A stretch of DNA of 64,000 nucleotides, from contig UQLC01000006.1 of NCBI GenBank assembly GCA_900541795.1, forward strand, positions 52,565 through 116,564. Direction: 5' to 3'. This DNA is from an uncultured Collinsella sp. Its GTDB lineage: Bacteria; Actinomycetota; Coriobacteriia; Coriobacteriales; Coriobacteriaceae. This document shows positions 27,351-35,769 of this stretch, piece by piece (the stretch's first letter is position 1; each line of letters opens with the position of its first letter). The translations under genes and the position numbers were made by a program. The notes under the pieces are model-generated. The model was not told where the DNA came from and ran no database searches. It saw only the letters and a list, made by a program, of their open reading frames with translations.

Positions 27351-27370
27351 TATTCTAGAACAGACGTTCG
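27351..27370 (+). promoter_or_regulatory. LexA-type SOS box over the ruvC promoter
   Basis: AGAACAGACGTTCG (27357-27370) fits the Gram-positive LexA consensus CGAAC-RNRY-GTTYG in all but the first base. It directly follows a plausible -10 TATTCT (27351-27356), and a weak -35 TTGCTA lies at 27326-27331. Position and match indicate DNA-damage control of ruvCAB. Confidence 0.75.
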
Positions 27371-27425
27371 TGAATGATGCGCGGGGCCTTGTCTTGCGCT
27401 GTGCTTGTGGCGAGGGGAGGTCGGC

Positions 27426-27947
27426 TTGGTTATCTTGGGCATTGACCCCGGTTTGGCTCATACGGGTTGGGGGATTATCGAGGAGCGGCGTGGCGAGGTT
27501 CGCTGCCGTGCCTATGGCTGCATCGAGACCAGTGCCGGAAGTCCGCTCGCGGTGCGCCTGTCGCATATCGCCCGCGACCTCAAGGGCGTTGTCGAACGCT
27601 ATCGTCCCGATACCGCCGCCGTCGAGAGCATCTACTTTGGTGCCAACGTTCGTTCGGCCATCCCCACGGCGCATGCCCGCGGTGCTGCACTCGTCGCACT
27701 TTCGGAATGCGCGCTCGAGATCGGCGAGTACACGCCCATGCAGATCAAACAGGCTGTGGTGGGCACTGGCGCCGCGGACAAGCGGCAGGTCGCCTACATG
27801 GTACGCACACTCACACAGCTCGATCACGACCCGCATCCCGACCATGCCGCCGATGCCCTGGCCTGCGCCATCTGCCACGTAAACCTCAGCCGCACCCGGG
27901 CGCTTACCGGCGGCGAGTTCTATCAACAGAGAGGAACCGGATACTGA
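27426..27947 (+). CDS. ruvC: Holliday junction endonuclease RuvC
   Basis: A 173-residue resolvase. The TTG at 27426 is chosen because GGGGAGG lies at the right distance and it gives the family's standard N-terminus VILGIDPGL. Catalytic acids are D7, E67 and D143, with H140 in HAADALA as in Thermus RuvC (H rather than D at the third position). It resolves junctions delivered by RuvAB. First gene of ruvCAB; its TGA overlaps the ruvA ATG by one base. A LexA-type box lies upstream. Confidence 0.95.
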   Translation: MVILGIDPGLAHTGWGIIEERRGEVRCRAYGCIETSAGSPLAVRLSHIARDLKGVVERYRPDTAAVESIYFGANVRSAIPTAHARGAALVALSECALEIGEYTPMQIKQAVVGTGAADKRQVAYMVRTLTQLDHDPHPDHAADALACAICHVNLSRTRALTGGEFYQQRGTGY

Positions 27948-28567
27948 TGATTTCCCAGCTCCACGGAACGCTTGTCGAGGCCACGATGAGCTCTGCTGTC
28001 GTCGATGTGTCGGGCGTTGGCTTTGAGCTCGGCATCTCGGGTAGCACTGCGGCCACGTTGCCGACGGCCGGTGGCGAGGTCCGCCTCTACACGCGTATGC
28101 AGGTGCGCGAGGACGCCATGACACTTTTCGGTTTTTCCTCAAAGGATGAGCGCATGATGTTCGACCGGCTCGTGTCCGTTTCGGGCGTTGGCCCGCGCCT
28201 GGCGCTTGCCGTGCTTTCCACCTATACCGTGGGGCAGCTGTATTCGCTGGTGATGGCCGAGGACGACAAGGGCATGGCCAAGGTACCCGGTGTGGGCAAA
28301 AAGACAGCTCAGCGCCTGATCCTGGAACTCAAGAGCACCTTTGCCAAGGATAAGGGCTTTGTGCCGGTCGACGTGATTCCCGGACAGGTTGCGATGCCCG
28401 TGCCCGCTGCCGCTCCCTCGGTGATCGATGATGCCCGTGCGGCGCTCCTTTCCATGGGCTTTAGCCCGCAGGAGACCGATGTTGCCCTGAGCGGGTATGA
28501 TGGGCAGAATATGCGTGTCGAGGATCTGCTCGGCGCGGCGCTTAAGCGACTCGGAATGGATGCGTGA
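27947..28567 (+). CDS. ruvA: Holliday junction branch migration protein RuvA
   Basis: 206 residues. An N-terminal OB domain (MISQLHGTLVEA...) is followed by two helix-hairpin-helix motifs, SVSGVGPRLALAVL and KVPGVGKKTAQRLILEL. A flexible Ala/Pro linker leads to the C-terminal UBA-like domain III (DDARAALLSMGFSPQE). It forms the tetrameric junction clamp that loads RuvB. Start overlaps the ruvC stop (TGATG), and its stop overlaps the ruvB start in the same way. Confidence 0.96.
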   Translation: MISQLHGTLVEATMSSAVVDVSGVGFELGISGSTAATLPTAGGEVRLYTRMQVREDAMTLFGFSSKDERMMFDRLVSVSGVGPRLALAVLSTYTVGQLYSLVMAEDDKGMAKVPGVGKKTAQRLILELKSTFAKDKGFVPVDVIPGQVAMPVPAAAPSVIDDARAALLSMGFSPQETDVALSGYDGQNMRVEDLLGAALKRLGMDA

Positions 28568-29634
28568 TGTGGGAAGCCGATGACTCTCAGGACCTGTGGG
28601 CGACGCCCGGTAACTCGCCGGCGGCATCCATGGCGCACGGCGAGCGCATGGTGGGCTCGGAGCTGACGGCCGAGGATCTCGATGTCGACCGCACTTTGCG
28701 CCCTCAGCGCCTGGACGATTACTGCGGCCAGGAGCACATCAAGCAGAGCCTGCGCGTGTTGATCGAAGCGGCGCAGAGCCGTGGCGAGACGCTCGACCAC
28801 GTGATCTTCTCGGGTCCTCCGGGCCTGGGCAAGACCACGCTGGCCACCGTTATCGCCAACGAGCTGGGCGCTCAGATCAAGACCACGAGTGGCCCTGCCA
28901 TCGCGCGCACGGGCGACCTGGCGGCCATCCTTACTAACTTGCAGCCGGGCGATGTGCTGTTTATCGACGAGATCCACCGCCTCAACCGTTCGGTCGAGGA
29001 GGTCCTGTACCCCGCGATGGAGGACTTTGCCCTCGATATCGTGATCGGCAAGGGTCCGGCGGCGCGCTCGATTCGCCTGGATATCCCCAAGTTTACGCTG
29101 GTGGCGGCAACGACTCGCTCGGGCATGTTGACCGGCCCGCTACGCGACCGTTTTGGCATTTCGTATCGCCTGGATTACTACACCGTTGAGGAACTCGCCC
29201 AGATAGTGACGCGCTCGGCGACCATTCTGGGCGTGACGATCGACCATCCCAGCGCGCTCGAGATCGGCTCGCGTTCGCGCGGTACGCCGCGTCTTGCCAA
29301 CCGTCTGCTCAAGCGCGTGCGCGACTACGCGCAGGTGCGCGGCAACGGTCCCATCGAGCTCGATATCTGCCGCCAGGCGCTCGAGTTTTTCGAGATCGAC
29401 GAGCTTGGCTTGGACTGGATGGATATTCGCATCTTGGAGACGCTTGCCAAGACGTTCTCCGGCCGTGCCGTTGGCTTGACCACGCTTGCCAGTGCGGTGG
29501 GCGAGGACCCGGGTACGCTCGAGGATGTCTACGAGCCCTATCTGCTGCAGTGCGGCTTGATGATTCGCACGCCCCAGGGCCGCCAGGCAACGCTTCGCAC
29601 CTTTGAGCATTTGGGTATTGAACCGACCCTGTAG
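28567..29634 (+). CDS. ruvB: Holliday junction branch migration ATPase RuvB
   Basis: A 355-residue AAA+ motor. Walker A GPPGLGKT is at 83-90, Walker B is LFIDEIHRL, sensor 1 is AATTRSG, and a C-terminal winged helix follows. An N-terminal extension of about 30 residues before the RPQRLDDY motif is longer than in E. coli and common in actinobacteria. The ATG at 28567 overlaps the ruvA stop. GTG at 28564 is possible but less likely. Confidence 0.96.
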   Translation: MWEADDSQDLWATPGNSPAASMAHGERMVGSELTAEDLDVDRTLRPQRLDDYCGQEHIKQSLRVLIEAAQSRGETLDHVIFSGPPGLGKTTLATVIANELGAQIKTTSGPAIARTGDLAAILTNLQPGDVLFIDEIHRLNRSVEEVLYPAMEDFALDIVIGKGPAARSIRLDIPKFTLVAATTRSGMLTGPLRDRFGISYRLDYYTVEELAQIVTRSATILGVTIDHPSALEIGSRSRGTPRLANRLLKRVRDYAQVRGNGPIELDICRQALEFFEIDELGLDWMDIRILETLAKTFSGRAVGLTTLASAVGEDPGTLEDVYEPYLLQCGLMIRTPQGRQATLRTFEHLGIEPTL

Positions 29635-29780
29635 GAATGGGCTTGTTTTAGCGCATCTGTAGGCTATCGCTGGGCATCGGGTAAACATATCGCCGTTCGT
29701 CGGTTACGGGCGTTTTACTATTGCGCGCGCGTGCTATGCTGGATTGGTCTTTTTCTCATCCGGTAACGAAAGGACCGCCC

Positions 29781-31448
29781 ATGCCTACTGACATCGAAAT
29801 CGCACGTTCTGTTACGCCGCTGCCTATTACCGAGGTGGCCAAGAACGCCGGCGTCGACGTTAAGCATCTGATTCCGTACGGCTTCGACAAGGCAAAGGTC
29901 GACTATTCCCTGCTCAACGAGCCAACTGATCACCAGGCCAAGCTTGTCCTCGTGACCGCTATCAATCCTACGCCCGCAGGCGAGGGCAAGACCACCACGA
30001 CCATCGGCCTGGCCGACGGTCTGCGTCGTCGCGGCGTCAAGAGCGCCGTGGCCCTGCGCGAGCCTTCGCTCGGTCCCGTGTTTGGCGTGAAGGGCGGTGC
30101 CGCCGGTGGCGGTTGGGCCCAGGTCATCCCCATGGAGGACATCAACCTGCACTTTACTGGCGACTTCCATGCCATCGGTGCCGCCAACAACCTGCTGGCT
30201 GCCATGCTCGACAACCATATTCAGCAGGGCAACCAGCTCGGCATCGACGTTAAGCGCATCACCTGGAAGCGCGTTGTCGACATGAACGACCGTCAGCTGC
30301 GCCATGTTATCGACGGCATTGGCGGCAAGGCCCAGGGCGTGCCGCGCGAGGATGGCTTCGACATCACCGTTGCCTCCGAGGTCATGGCGATCTTGTGCCT
30401 GTCCACGAGCATCAACGACCTCAAGGAGCGCCTGGGCGAGATCGTCGTCGGCTACAGCTTTGCCGGCGAGCCCGTCCGCGCCCGCGACCTTAAGGCTCAG
30501 GGTGCCATGGCGGCTCTGCTCAAGGATGCGCTCAAGCCCAATCTGGTGCAGACGCTCGAGGGTACGCCCGCGTTTGTCCACGGCGGTCCCTTCGCCAATA
30601 TCGCTCACGGCTGCAACTCCATCATGGCCACCCGCATGGCCATGCGCTTTGGCGACGTCGCGATTACCGAGGCCGGTTTCGGCGCCGACCTGGGTGCCGA
30701 GAAGTTCCTCGACATCAAGTGCCGCATGACGGGCGTTCGCCCTAGCGCCGTCGTGATTGTCGCCACCGCCCGTGCGCTTAAGTACAACGGCGGTGTTGCC
30801 AAGGCCGACCTCAACGAGGAGAACCTCGAGGCTCTCAAGGCCGGCATGCCCAACCTGCTGCGCCACGTCGACAACATTCAGAATGTCTACGGTCTGCCCT
30901 GCGTGGTCGCCATCAACCGCTTCCCGACGGACACCGAGGCCGAACTCGAGCTCATCGAGTCCGAGTGCCAGAAGCTCGGTGTCAACGTTAGGCTGTCCGA
31001 GGTTTGGGCTAAGGGCGGCGAGGGCGCGCTCGACCTGGCCGATGAGGTCATGCGCCTGATCGAGCAGCCGAGCGAGCTCAAGTTTGCCTACGAGGACGGC
31101 GCCGATGTGGCCGACGCCCTCGAGGCCGTTGCCACCAAGATCTACCGCGCCGACGGTGTCGACTTTACGCCGGCTGCCAAGCGCCAGCTCGCCGAGCTGC
31201 GCGAGAACGGCTTTGGCAACCTGCCGGTGTGCGTGGCCAAGACGCAGTACAGCTTTAGCGACAACGCCAAGGCGCTGGGCGCTCCCGAGGGTTTCCGCAT
31301 CACCGTGCGCGAGCTCAAGGTTTCCGCCGGTGCCCACTTTGTGGTCGCGCTGACCGGCAGCGTTCTGACCATGCCGGGCCTGCCCAAGGTGCCCGCGGCA
31401 GAGAACATCGACGTCGACAACGACGGCAACATCACCGGCCTGTTCTAA
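29781..31448 (+). CDS. fhs: Formate--tetrahydrofolate ligase
   Basis: 555 residues, normal family length. It makes 10-formyl-THF from formate, THF and ATP. The P-loop TPAGEGKTTT is at 64-73, and SLGPVFGVKGGAAGGG follows near 95-110. The ATG at 29781 follows GAAAGGA; an in-frame ATG upstream (29736) is unsupported. A possible -10 TATGCT is at 29735-29740. It is monocistronic with its own terminator. It supplies one-carbon units that the fchA-like/folD pair about 10 kb away would process further. Confidence 0.96.
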   Translation: MPTDIEIARSVTPLPITEVAKNAGVDVKHLIPYGFDKAKVDYSLLNEPTDHQAKLVLVTAINPTPAGEGKTTTTIGLADGLRRRGVKSAVALREPSLGPVFGVKGGAAGGGWAQVIPMEDINLHFTGDFHAIGAANNLLAAMLDNHIQQGNQLGIDVKRITWKRVVDMNDRQLRHVIDGIGGKAQGVPREDGFDITVASEVMAILCLSTSINDLKERLGEIVVGYSFAGEPVRARDLKAQGAMAALLKDALKPNLVQTLEGTPAFVHGGPFANIAHGCNSIMATRMAMRFGDVAITEAGFGADLGAEKFLDIKCRMTGVRPSAVVIVATARALKYNGGVAKADLNEENLEALKAGMPNLLRHVDNIQNVYGLPCVVAINRFPTDTEAELELIESECQKLGVNVRLSEVWAKGGEGALDLADEVMRLIEQPSELKFAYEDGADVADALEAVATKIYRADGVDFTPAAKRQLAELRENGFGNLPVCVAKTQYSFSDNAKALGAPEGFRITVRELKVSAGAHFVVALTGSVLTMPGLPKVPAAENIDVDNDGNITGLF

Positions 31449-31473
31449 GTCTGCTGCTCATAGCCGCTTGCCC

Positions 31474-31510
31474 GCCCCGCCGTGCCTACCAAGGCCCGGC
31501 GGGGCTTTTT
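31474..31510 (+). terminator. fhs terminator
   Basis: GCCCCGCCGTGCC (from 31474) pairs with GGCCCGGCGGGGC (to 31505) with one bulge, then TTTTT at 31506-31510. Confidence 0.9.
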
Positions 31511-31628
31511 GATCCCAAGGCCCGCGCATGTCTTGTAGATACCGACGGGCTCTGCCCATCATAGGCTTTTGCGCGGGTAGAATGCATGGATAACTTGATG
31601 CTTACAGGCGACGGAAAGGAATCGCTGC

Positions 31629-32618
31629 ATGGATCAGGACAAGACAACCGTGATGGGCGGTTACGGTTCCGCGCAGGCTGGCGATAGCGCCGATGCGACC
31701 CGCGTTGTTCCCAACCCCGGCTATACCGACCCCGCCGCGACGCAGCCTTCTGCCGAGCCCACCCGGGTTATGGGCTATGGCGACTCGGCGCAGGATTCTT
31801 ACGCTGCATCTTCGCAAGGCCCCTATGGCAACGCAGCTCCGGACCCGTTTGAATACGCGCCGCAGGATTCTTATGCCGCCTCGACGTCGAATCCCTATGA
31901 TGACCTGCCGCAGAATCCCATTCCGCAGCCTCAACAGACGACGTATATGCCTCGCACGGCGCAGCCTCGCTACGAGTCGCGCGAGCCGTATCGCGAGTAC
32001 CCCAAGTCGATTCCGCAATATGGCGAGGACGAAGAGAGGAAAACGTCGCGTTCGTCGAGCGTGATCAAGAAGATCCTCATCGTACTGGCGATCTTCTTTG
32101 CGCTGTCGGTTGTGTTTGCCATTGTGTCGGGCATGCTCAACAAGCGAGGGAGCTCAACGGCCGATACCACTGCCGAGCAAACCGAGTCCGCCTCGTCTGG
32201 CACTGTCGATCTGAGCGATATCCCGGGGCAGTACTGGTCCAACGCCAAGAAGCTCCTCAAGTCGCGCGGAGCCGACCTTTCGAACGCCGTGATCCTGACC
32301 GACGATGGCTCAACGCCCGTCATCGATTCCAACTGGGTTGTTACGAATGCCTACTATAACGACAACGGCAACCTGGAGGTTCAGCTCACGCACAAGAACA
32401 GCTCGGGCAACTCGTCCGGCGGCCAAAGCGGTACCGACAGCTCGAGCTCCAATACGCTGGAGGACTTGAGCAACAAGGCACAGGAGTTGGGAGACAAGGC
32501 GCAAGAGCTGGGCGATACGGCACAAAACCTGGGCGATACCGCGCAGAACTTGGGCGACATGGCGACGGGTGCCTGGAACGCCCTACAAAACGGTATCTCG
32601 GGCGCGCAGGGAAACTAG
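31629..32618 (+). CDS. Single-pass membrane protein with disordered N-terminus and heptad-like C-terminus
   Basis: 329 residues, not assigned to a named family. Residues 1-145 are a Pro/Gln/Tyr-rich cytoplasmic-looking tail with three short motifs KTTVM, ATRVV and PTRVM. One membrane helix lies at ~148-170 with basic residues before it. The outer part holds a compact segment (~195-255) reading DIPGQYWSNAKKLLKSRGAD, which looks like a small ligand-type domain. A repeated AQELGD/AQNLGD seven-residue helix (~285-315) follows. The Thr motifs resemble FHA-recognised phospho-sites, suggesting Ser/Thr-kinase control (inference). GGAAAGGA precedes the ATG. Confidence 0.7.
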   Translation: MDQDKTTVMGGYGSAQAGDSADATRVVPNPGYTDPAATQPSAEPTRVMGYGDSAQDSYAASSQGPYGNAAPDPFEYAPQDSYAASTSNPYDDLPQNPIPQPQQTTYMPRTAQPRYESREPYREYPKSIPQYGEDEERKTSRSSSVIKKILIVLAIFFALSVVFAIVSGMLNKRGSSTADTTAEQTESASSGTVDLSDIPGQYWSNAKKLLKSRGADLSNAVILTDDGSTPVIDSNWVVTNAYYNDNGNLEVQLTHKNSSGNSSGGQSGTDSSSSNTLEDLSNKAQELGDKAQELGDTAQNLGDTAQNLGDMATGAWNALQNGISGAQGN

Positions 32619-32636
32619 CGGACGAGCGGAGCGGGG

Positions 32637-33818
32637 CTACAGCTGCTCGGCAGGACGCTCGGGCGAACTAAAGCCCGAGTCAAACGTAACAACGCATGAG
32701 GCATCGGGTCGGCGCTCGTGCACGATGCGCGTGACGAGCTCCAGCAGCTCCTCGTCGGATATGTCAAAGCCGTCGGGACGCACCAGGTCAAACGAAACGA
32801 ACCCGTCGTGCTCGTGCAGGTCGTGGATGGAGAGCGCGGGATCGATCTGCATGACGCCGCGCTTGACCCAGCCGCGCAGGTCGTCGCCGGTGGTGGCGAT
32901 GGGGTCGCAGTGCAGCGTGATGCCGATGCCCATCTGGCGTTTGATATCGTGCTCGATGGTGTCCAGGATCTCGTGGTGCTCAAACGCGTCGCCCTCGCCG
33001 GGCATCTCCACGTGGGCGCTGGCAAACTGACGACCGGGGCCGTAGTCGTGCACCATGAGGTCGTGTGTGCCCAAGACCTGCGGATAGGACATGATCTTGT
33101 CGCGGATTGCCTGGACGAGCTTGGGGTCGGGCGCTTGCCCCAGCAACGGGCTGATGGCGTCGCGCACCAGGCCCAGACCGCTGATGCAGATGAAGATGCC
33201 CACACCCAGGCCTGCCCAGCCATCGAGATCAAAGCCGGTCGTCTGCGAAATAAGCGCCGCCACCAAGACCGAGCCCGAGGTGATGACGTCGTTTTTGGAG
33301 TCCTGCGCCGTGGCGATGAGCGTTTCGGAATCGATGCGGTTACCCAGCGTGCGGTTGAACGCGGCCATCCAGAGCTTTACGAGCATGGACGTAGCCAGTG
33401 CCGCAAGGGAAATGAACGTGTAAGCGGTGGGGGAAGGCTTGATGATCTTGGTGACCGACTCGAGGATCAGGTTGATGCCGACGGCGCAAACCAGGACGGC
33501 GACGAACAGGCCGGCTAGGTACTCATAGCGGCCGTGACCATAGGGGTGGCCTTCGTCTGCCGGGCGGCTGGCAAGGCGGAACCCGAGCAGGCTCACGATG
33601 TTGCTCGAGGCATCGGAGAGGTTGTTGAAAGCGTCGGCGATGAGGGAGACGGAGCCGGCGAGCAGGCCCGCGATGCCCTTGGCCAGGCACAGGGTGATGT
33701 TGAGTCCAATGCAGATGAGGCTTGCGGTAAAACCCGCGTTGGTGCGGCAAGATGCATCGACCGGCTCGTCCTCGCTGCCGGGAACAAGCGTATGTACCAG
33801 CCGATTTACAAATAGCAT
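32637..33818 (-). CDS. Cation diffusion facilitator transporter
   Basis: A 393-residue CDF-family exporter of divalent metal (Zn, Fe, Mn or Co). Six membrane segments are visible. Metal-site motifs are SLIADAFNNLSD in TM2 and HPYGHGRYEYLAG after it, with TAQDSKNDV in TM5. The C-terminal cytosolic domain is longer than usual and may hold a second regulatory region with several His/Asp residues (DAFEHHEILDTIEHD). The ATG at 33818 is preceded by GAGGA; ATG at 33839 is an alternative. It converges with the upstream membrane-protein gene, with 18 nt between stops. Confidence 0.92.
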   Translation of the reverse strand: MLFVNRLVHTLVPGSEDEPVDASCRTNAGFTASLICIGLNITLCLAKGIAGLLAGSVSLIADAFNNLSDASSNIVSLLGFRLASRPADEGHPYGHGRYEYLAGLFVAVLVCAVGINLILESVTKIIKPSPTAYTFISLAALATSMLVKLWMAAFNRTLGNRIDSETLIATAQDSKNDVITSGSVLVAALISQTTGFDLDGWAGLGVGIFICISGLGLVRDAISPLLGQAPDPKLVQAIRDKIMSYPQVLGTHDLMVHDYGPGRQFASAHVEMPGEGDAFEHHEILDTIEHDIKRQMGIGITLHCDPIATTGDDLRGWVKRGVMQIDPALSIHDLHEHDGFVSFDLVRPDGFDISDEELLELVTRIVHERRPDASCVVTFDSGFSSPERPAEQL

Positions 33819-34036
33819 AGCGGTCGTCCTCACAATCATGTTTAAGGGGATAGTGTAGCTCGCGCGGGGGCGCCGTGCACCGATGCTCAGAAAATGCAGC
33901 AATAGTCTGCCGGTGCTAACGAGCGAGCCTTCTCGTCTGCCTGGGTGGTCCATTTTGGGCCACATGGGTATGGGCATGTGCCTGTTTGATCGACATACTT
34001 AATGCCGACAGCCCCTGTGCAAAGGAGGACGTTTCC

Positions 34037-35374
34037 ATGGACGAGATGTTTGCCATTAAATGTCAAAACTGCGGCGGCCCTATGTACACACACCAAGCTA
34101 AGCGCAGCTTTGAGTGCGCTTATTGCGGTGCGGTCATTCCGTGGCAGGCGGACGCCGGAGAGCCCAAGAGCGCTTTGGGCATTCGCCATACGCCGTTGAC
34201 GGTGGTGGATGGACTGCTCAAGCTCACGCACGTGTCGCAACTCGAGCGCCCGGAGGACCCGGACTGGTATTTCTTCAATTCGCACTGGCGCAATCAGTCG
34301 GTCCTGGAACATCTGCTGTGGGAGGATCGCGGCACGGCGCAGGAGTTCCAAGAGGCCGCGCATGTGAGCATTCCTTGCCCCTTTTGTGGAGCGTCCTTTG
34401 AGGGCGAGTCGACCCAGCGCGTGTTTGAGTGCCCGTCCTGCGGCAACAAGATCGGCATTGCCGACCTGCTCAAGCCGGGGACGTTTAGCAAGCGCCTGAC
34501 CATGGGCGTAGGTGCGGAGTATGTGCCTGAGCAGGGTATTCCTTGCGAAATCTCGCCGCAGCAGGCACGTGCCAACGCGCTGCAGCTGGTGCGCCAGTAC
34601 CCCGACGCCTTTGCCGGGCACGATGTAGAAGATGCGATCCAAAACGACATGATGCTCTTCTACTTCCCCATGGCGCTGGCGGACCTGCGCATGATGGCGA
34701 GCTTCCCGGGCAAGGGCCTGAGCAAGGAAACCCTGGTGTACTACGAGGTGCTCGACTGGGCATACCCCAGGGCAAACTACCTGGACGTTCGCCTCATGGG
34801 CATTTTGGAGCCGTGGGACTTTGCCAAGGTCGGTCCGTTCGATCCCGCCATGCAGGAAGGCGACTTCCGCGTCGTCTCCGTCGATGCGTCTACCAAGGAC
34901 CAGGTGGTCATTGATAAGTTGGCGCTCGACGTTGCGGGCAACGATGCCGAGGCGGTACTGGGGCTCAATAAAAAGAGCATTCGCATGTGGGCGCGCAAGG
35001 CCCGCAAACATAAGGACGGTCTGGTGATGGTGCCGGTCTACTTTGTCGATCGTCCGGCGACGGACAGCCGCGATGGCGAGCAGGTGCGCATTGCCGTAAA
35101 CGGACAGACGGGCCGCGCGGCCGCGGCGGTGTTTAGCGACAAGCGCGAAACGCATATCGTGGCACCGCTCAACCCGAGCCCGCATCTGTCCGGTGAGAGC
35201 ACCGTGCATGCCACGCCCATCGAGGTCAAATACGTTAAGTCGCCGTTTCTGTACCAGATCGTGCGCCGTGGAGGCGGCGAGCAACCGCGCCAGGTTGCAG
35301 CGGTTGCCGAGGGTTCCTACCGAGAGGAGAAGCCCAAACGCAAGGGCTTGTTCGCTGCGATCTTTGGGAAGTAG
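34037..35374 (+). CDS. Protein with two N-terminal zinc ribbons
   Basis: 445 residues. Zinc ribbon 1 uses C9, C12, C27 and C30 (CQNCGG and CAYCG). Zinc ribbon 2 uses C114, C117, C132 and C135 (CPFCG and CPSCG). The remaining ~300 residues form a soluble domain I do not recognise. The basic C-terminal tail ends KPKRKGLFAAIFGK, possibly amphipathic. It resembles proteins annotated as TFIIB-type zinc-ribbon proteins in Coriobacteriia, with unknown role. AAAGGAGG precedes the ATG at 34037. Confidence 0.7.
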   Translation: MDEMFAIKCQNCGGPMYTHQAKRSFECAYCGAVIPWQADAGEPKSALGIRHTPLTVVDGLLKLTHVSQLERPEDPDWYFFNSHWRNQSVLEHLLWEDRGTAQEFQEAAHVSIPCPFCGASFEGESTQRVFECPSCGNKIGIADLLKPGTFSKRLTMGVGAEYVPEQGIPCEISPQQARANALQLVRQYPDAFAGHDVEDAIQNDMMLFYFPMALADLRMMASFPGKGLSKETLVYYEVLDWAYPRANYLDVRLMGILEPWDFAKVGPFDPAMQEGDFRVVSVDASTKDQVVIDKLALDVAGNDAEAVLGLNKKSIRMWARKARKHKDGLVMVPVYFVDRPATDSRDGEQVRIAVNGQTGRAAAAVFSDKRETHIVAPLNPSPHLSGESTVHATPIEVKYVKSPFLYQIVRRGGGEQPRQVAAVAEGSYREEKPKRKGLFAAIFGK

Positions 35375-35769
35375 GGAAGCGCAGCATGGGACGGCTCGCA
35401 GGCATGCGGGCTGCCGTCCGGTAGTTTGGCAGGGGGTAGATGTAAATAAACGGTGGAGCGGCTGCAAAAGAGCCGCCTCGCTGGGCAAAATCAGGTTGTG
35501 CCGCGGAACCCGCTCCTCAGTTAGTCACACTTCGGAAGCGCGGGCAACGCAGACGCAAGTGTCTTAAGGGCCGGCTGCAACCGGCCCTTTTCTGTGGCAG
35601 CCAATGGGCCCACATCAGACGAAGGTCGCGTTTTTGCCTGTCAGGTCACGCTCGCCAGCCACGGCTAGAATGTCGTTGCCGGCGTCCATGACCGGTATTG
35701 TTTCGTAGCGTGCGCCTCAACCGCGGGTGCGCCTGCGACGGCTGCGGTGGTCTCGGTCGCAACGTGCTG
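35375..35769. other. 395-bp intergenic region with hairpins and a terminator
   Basis: Contents: a hairpin GGACGGC/GCCGTCC (35389-35395 with 35413-35419) just after the zinc-ribbon gene; a GCGGCT/AGCCGC hairpin (35458-35476); further GC-rich sequence; and a strong terminator at 35566-35592. No open frame is convincing. The layout (first terminator, then structured sequence ending in a second terminator) would suit an independent small RNA. Confidence 0.45.
35566..35592 (+). terminator. Intrinsic terminator, possibly of a small RNA
   Basis: AAGGGCCGG-CTGCAA-CCGGCCCTTTTCT: a 7-bp GC stem extended by A-T pairs and a U-run. It is nearly 200 nt beyond the nearest plus-strand gene. Confidence 0.8.

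Noticed and set aside
27467..27946. Upstream extension of the ruvA frame
   Set aside because: The extension lies inside ruvC in another frame. The TGATG overlap and N-terminus MISQLHG fix the start at 27947.
29718..31337. Long minus-strand frame opposite fhs
   Set aside because: Shadow of the highly conserved fhs gene; no ribosome site or recognisable domain.
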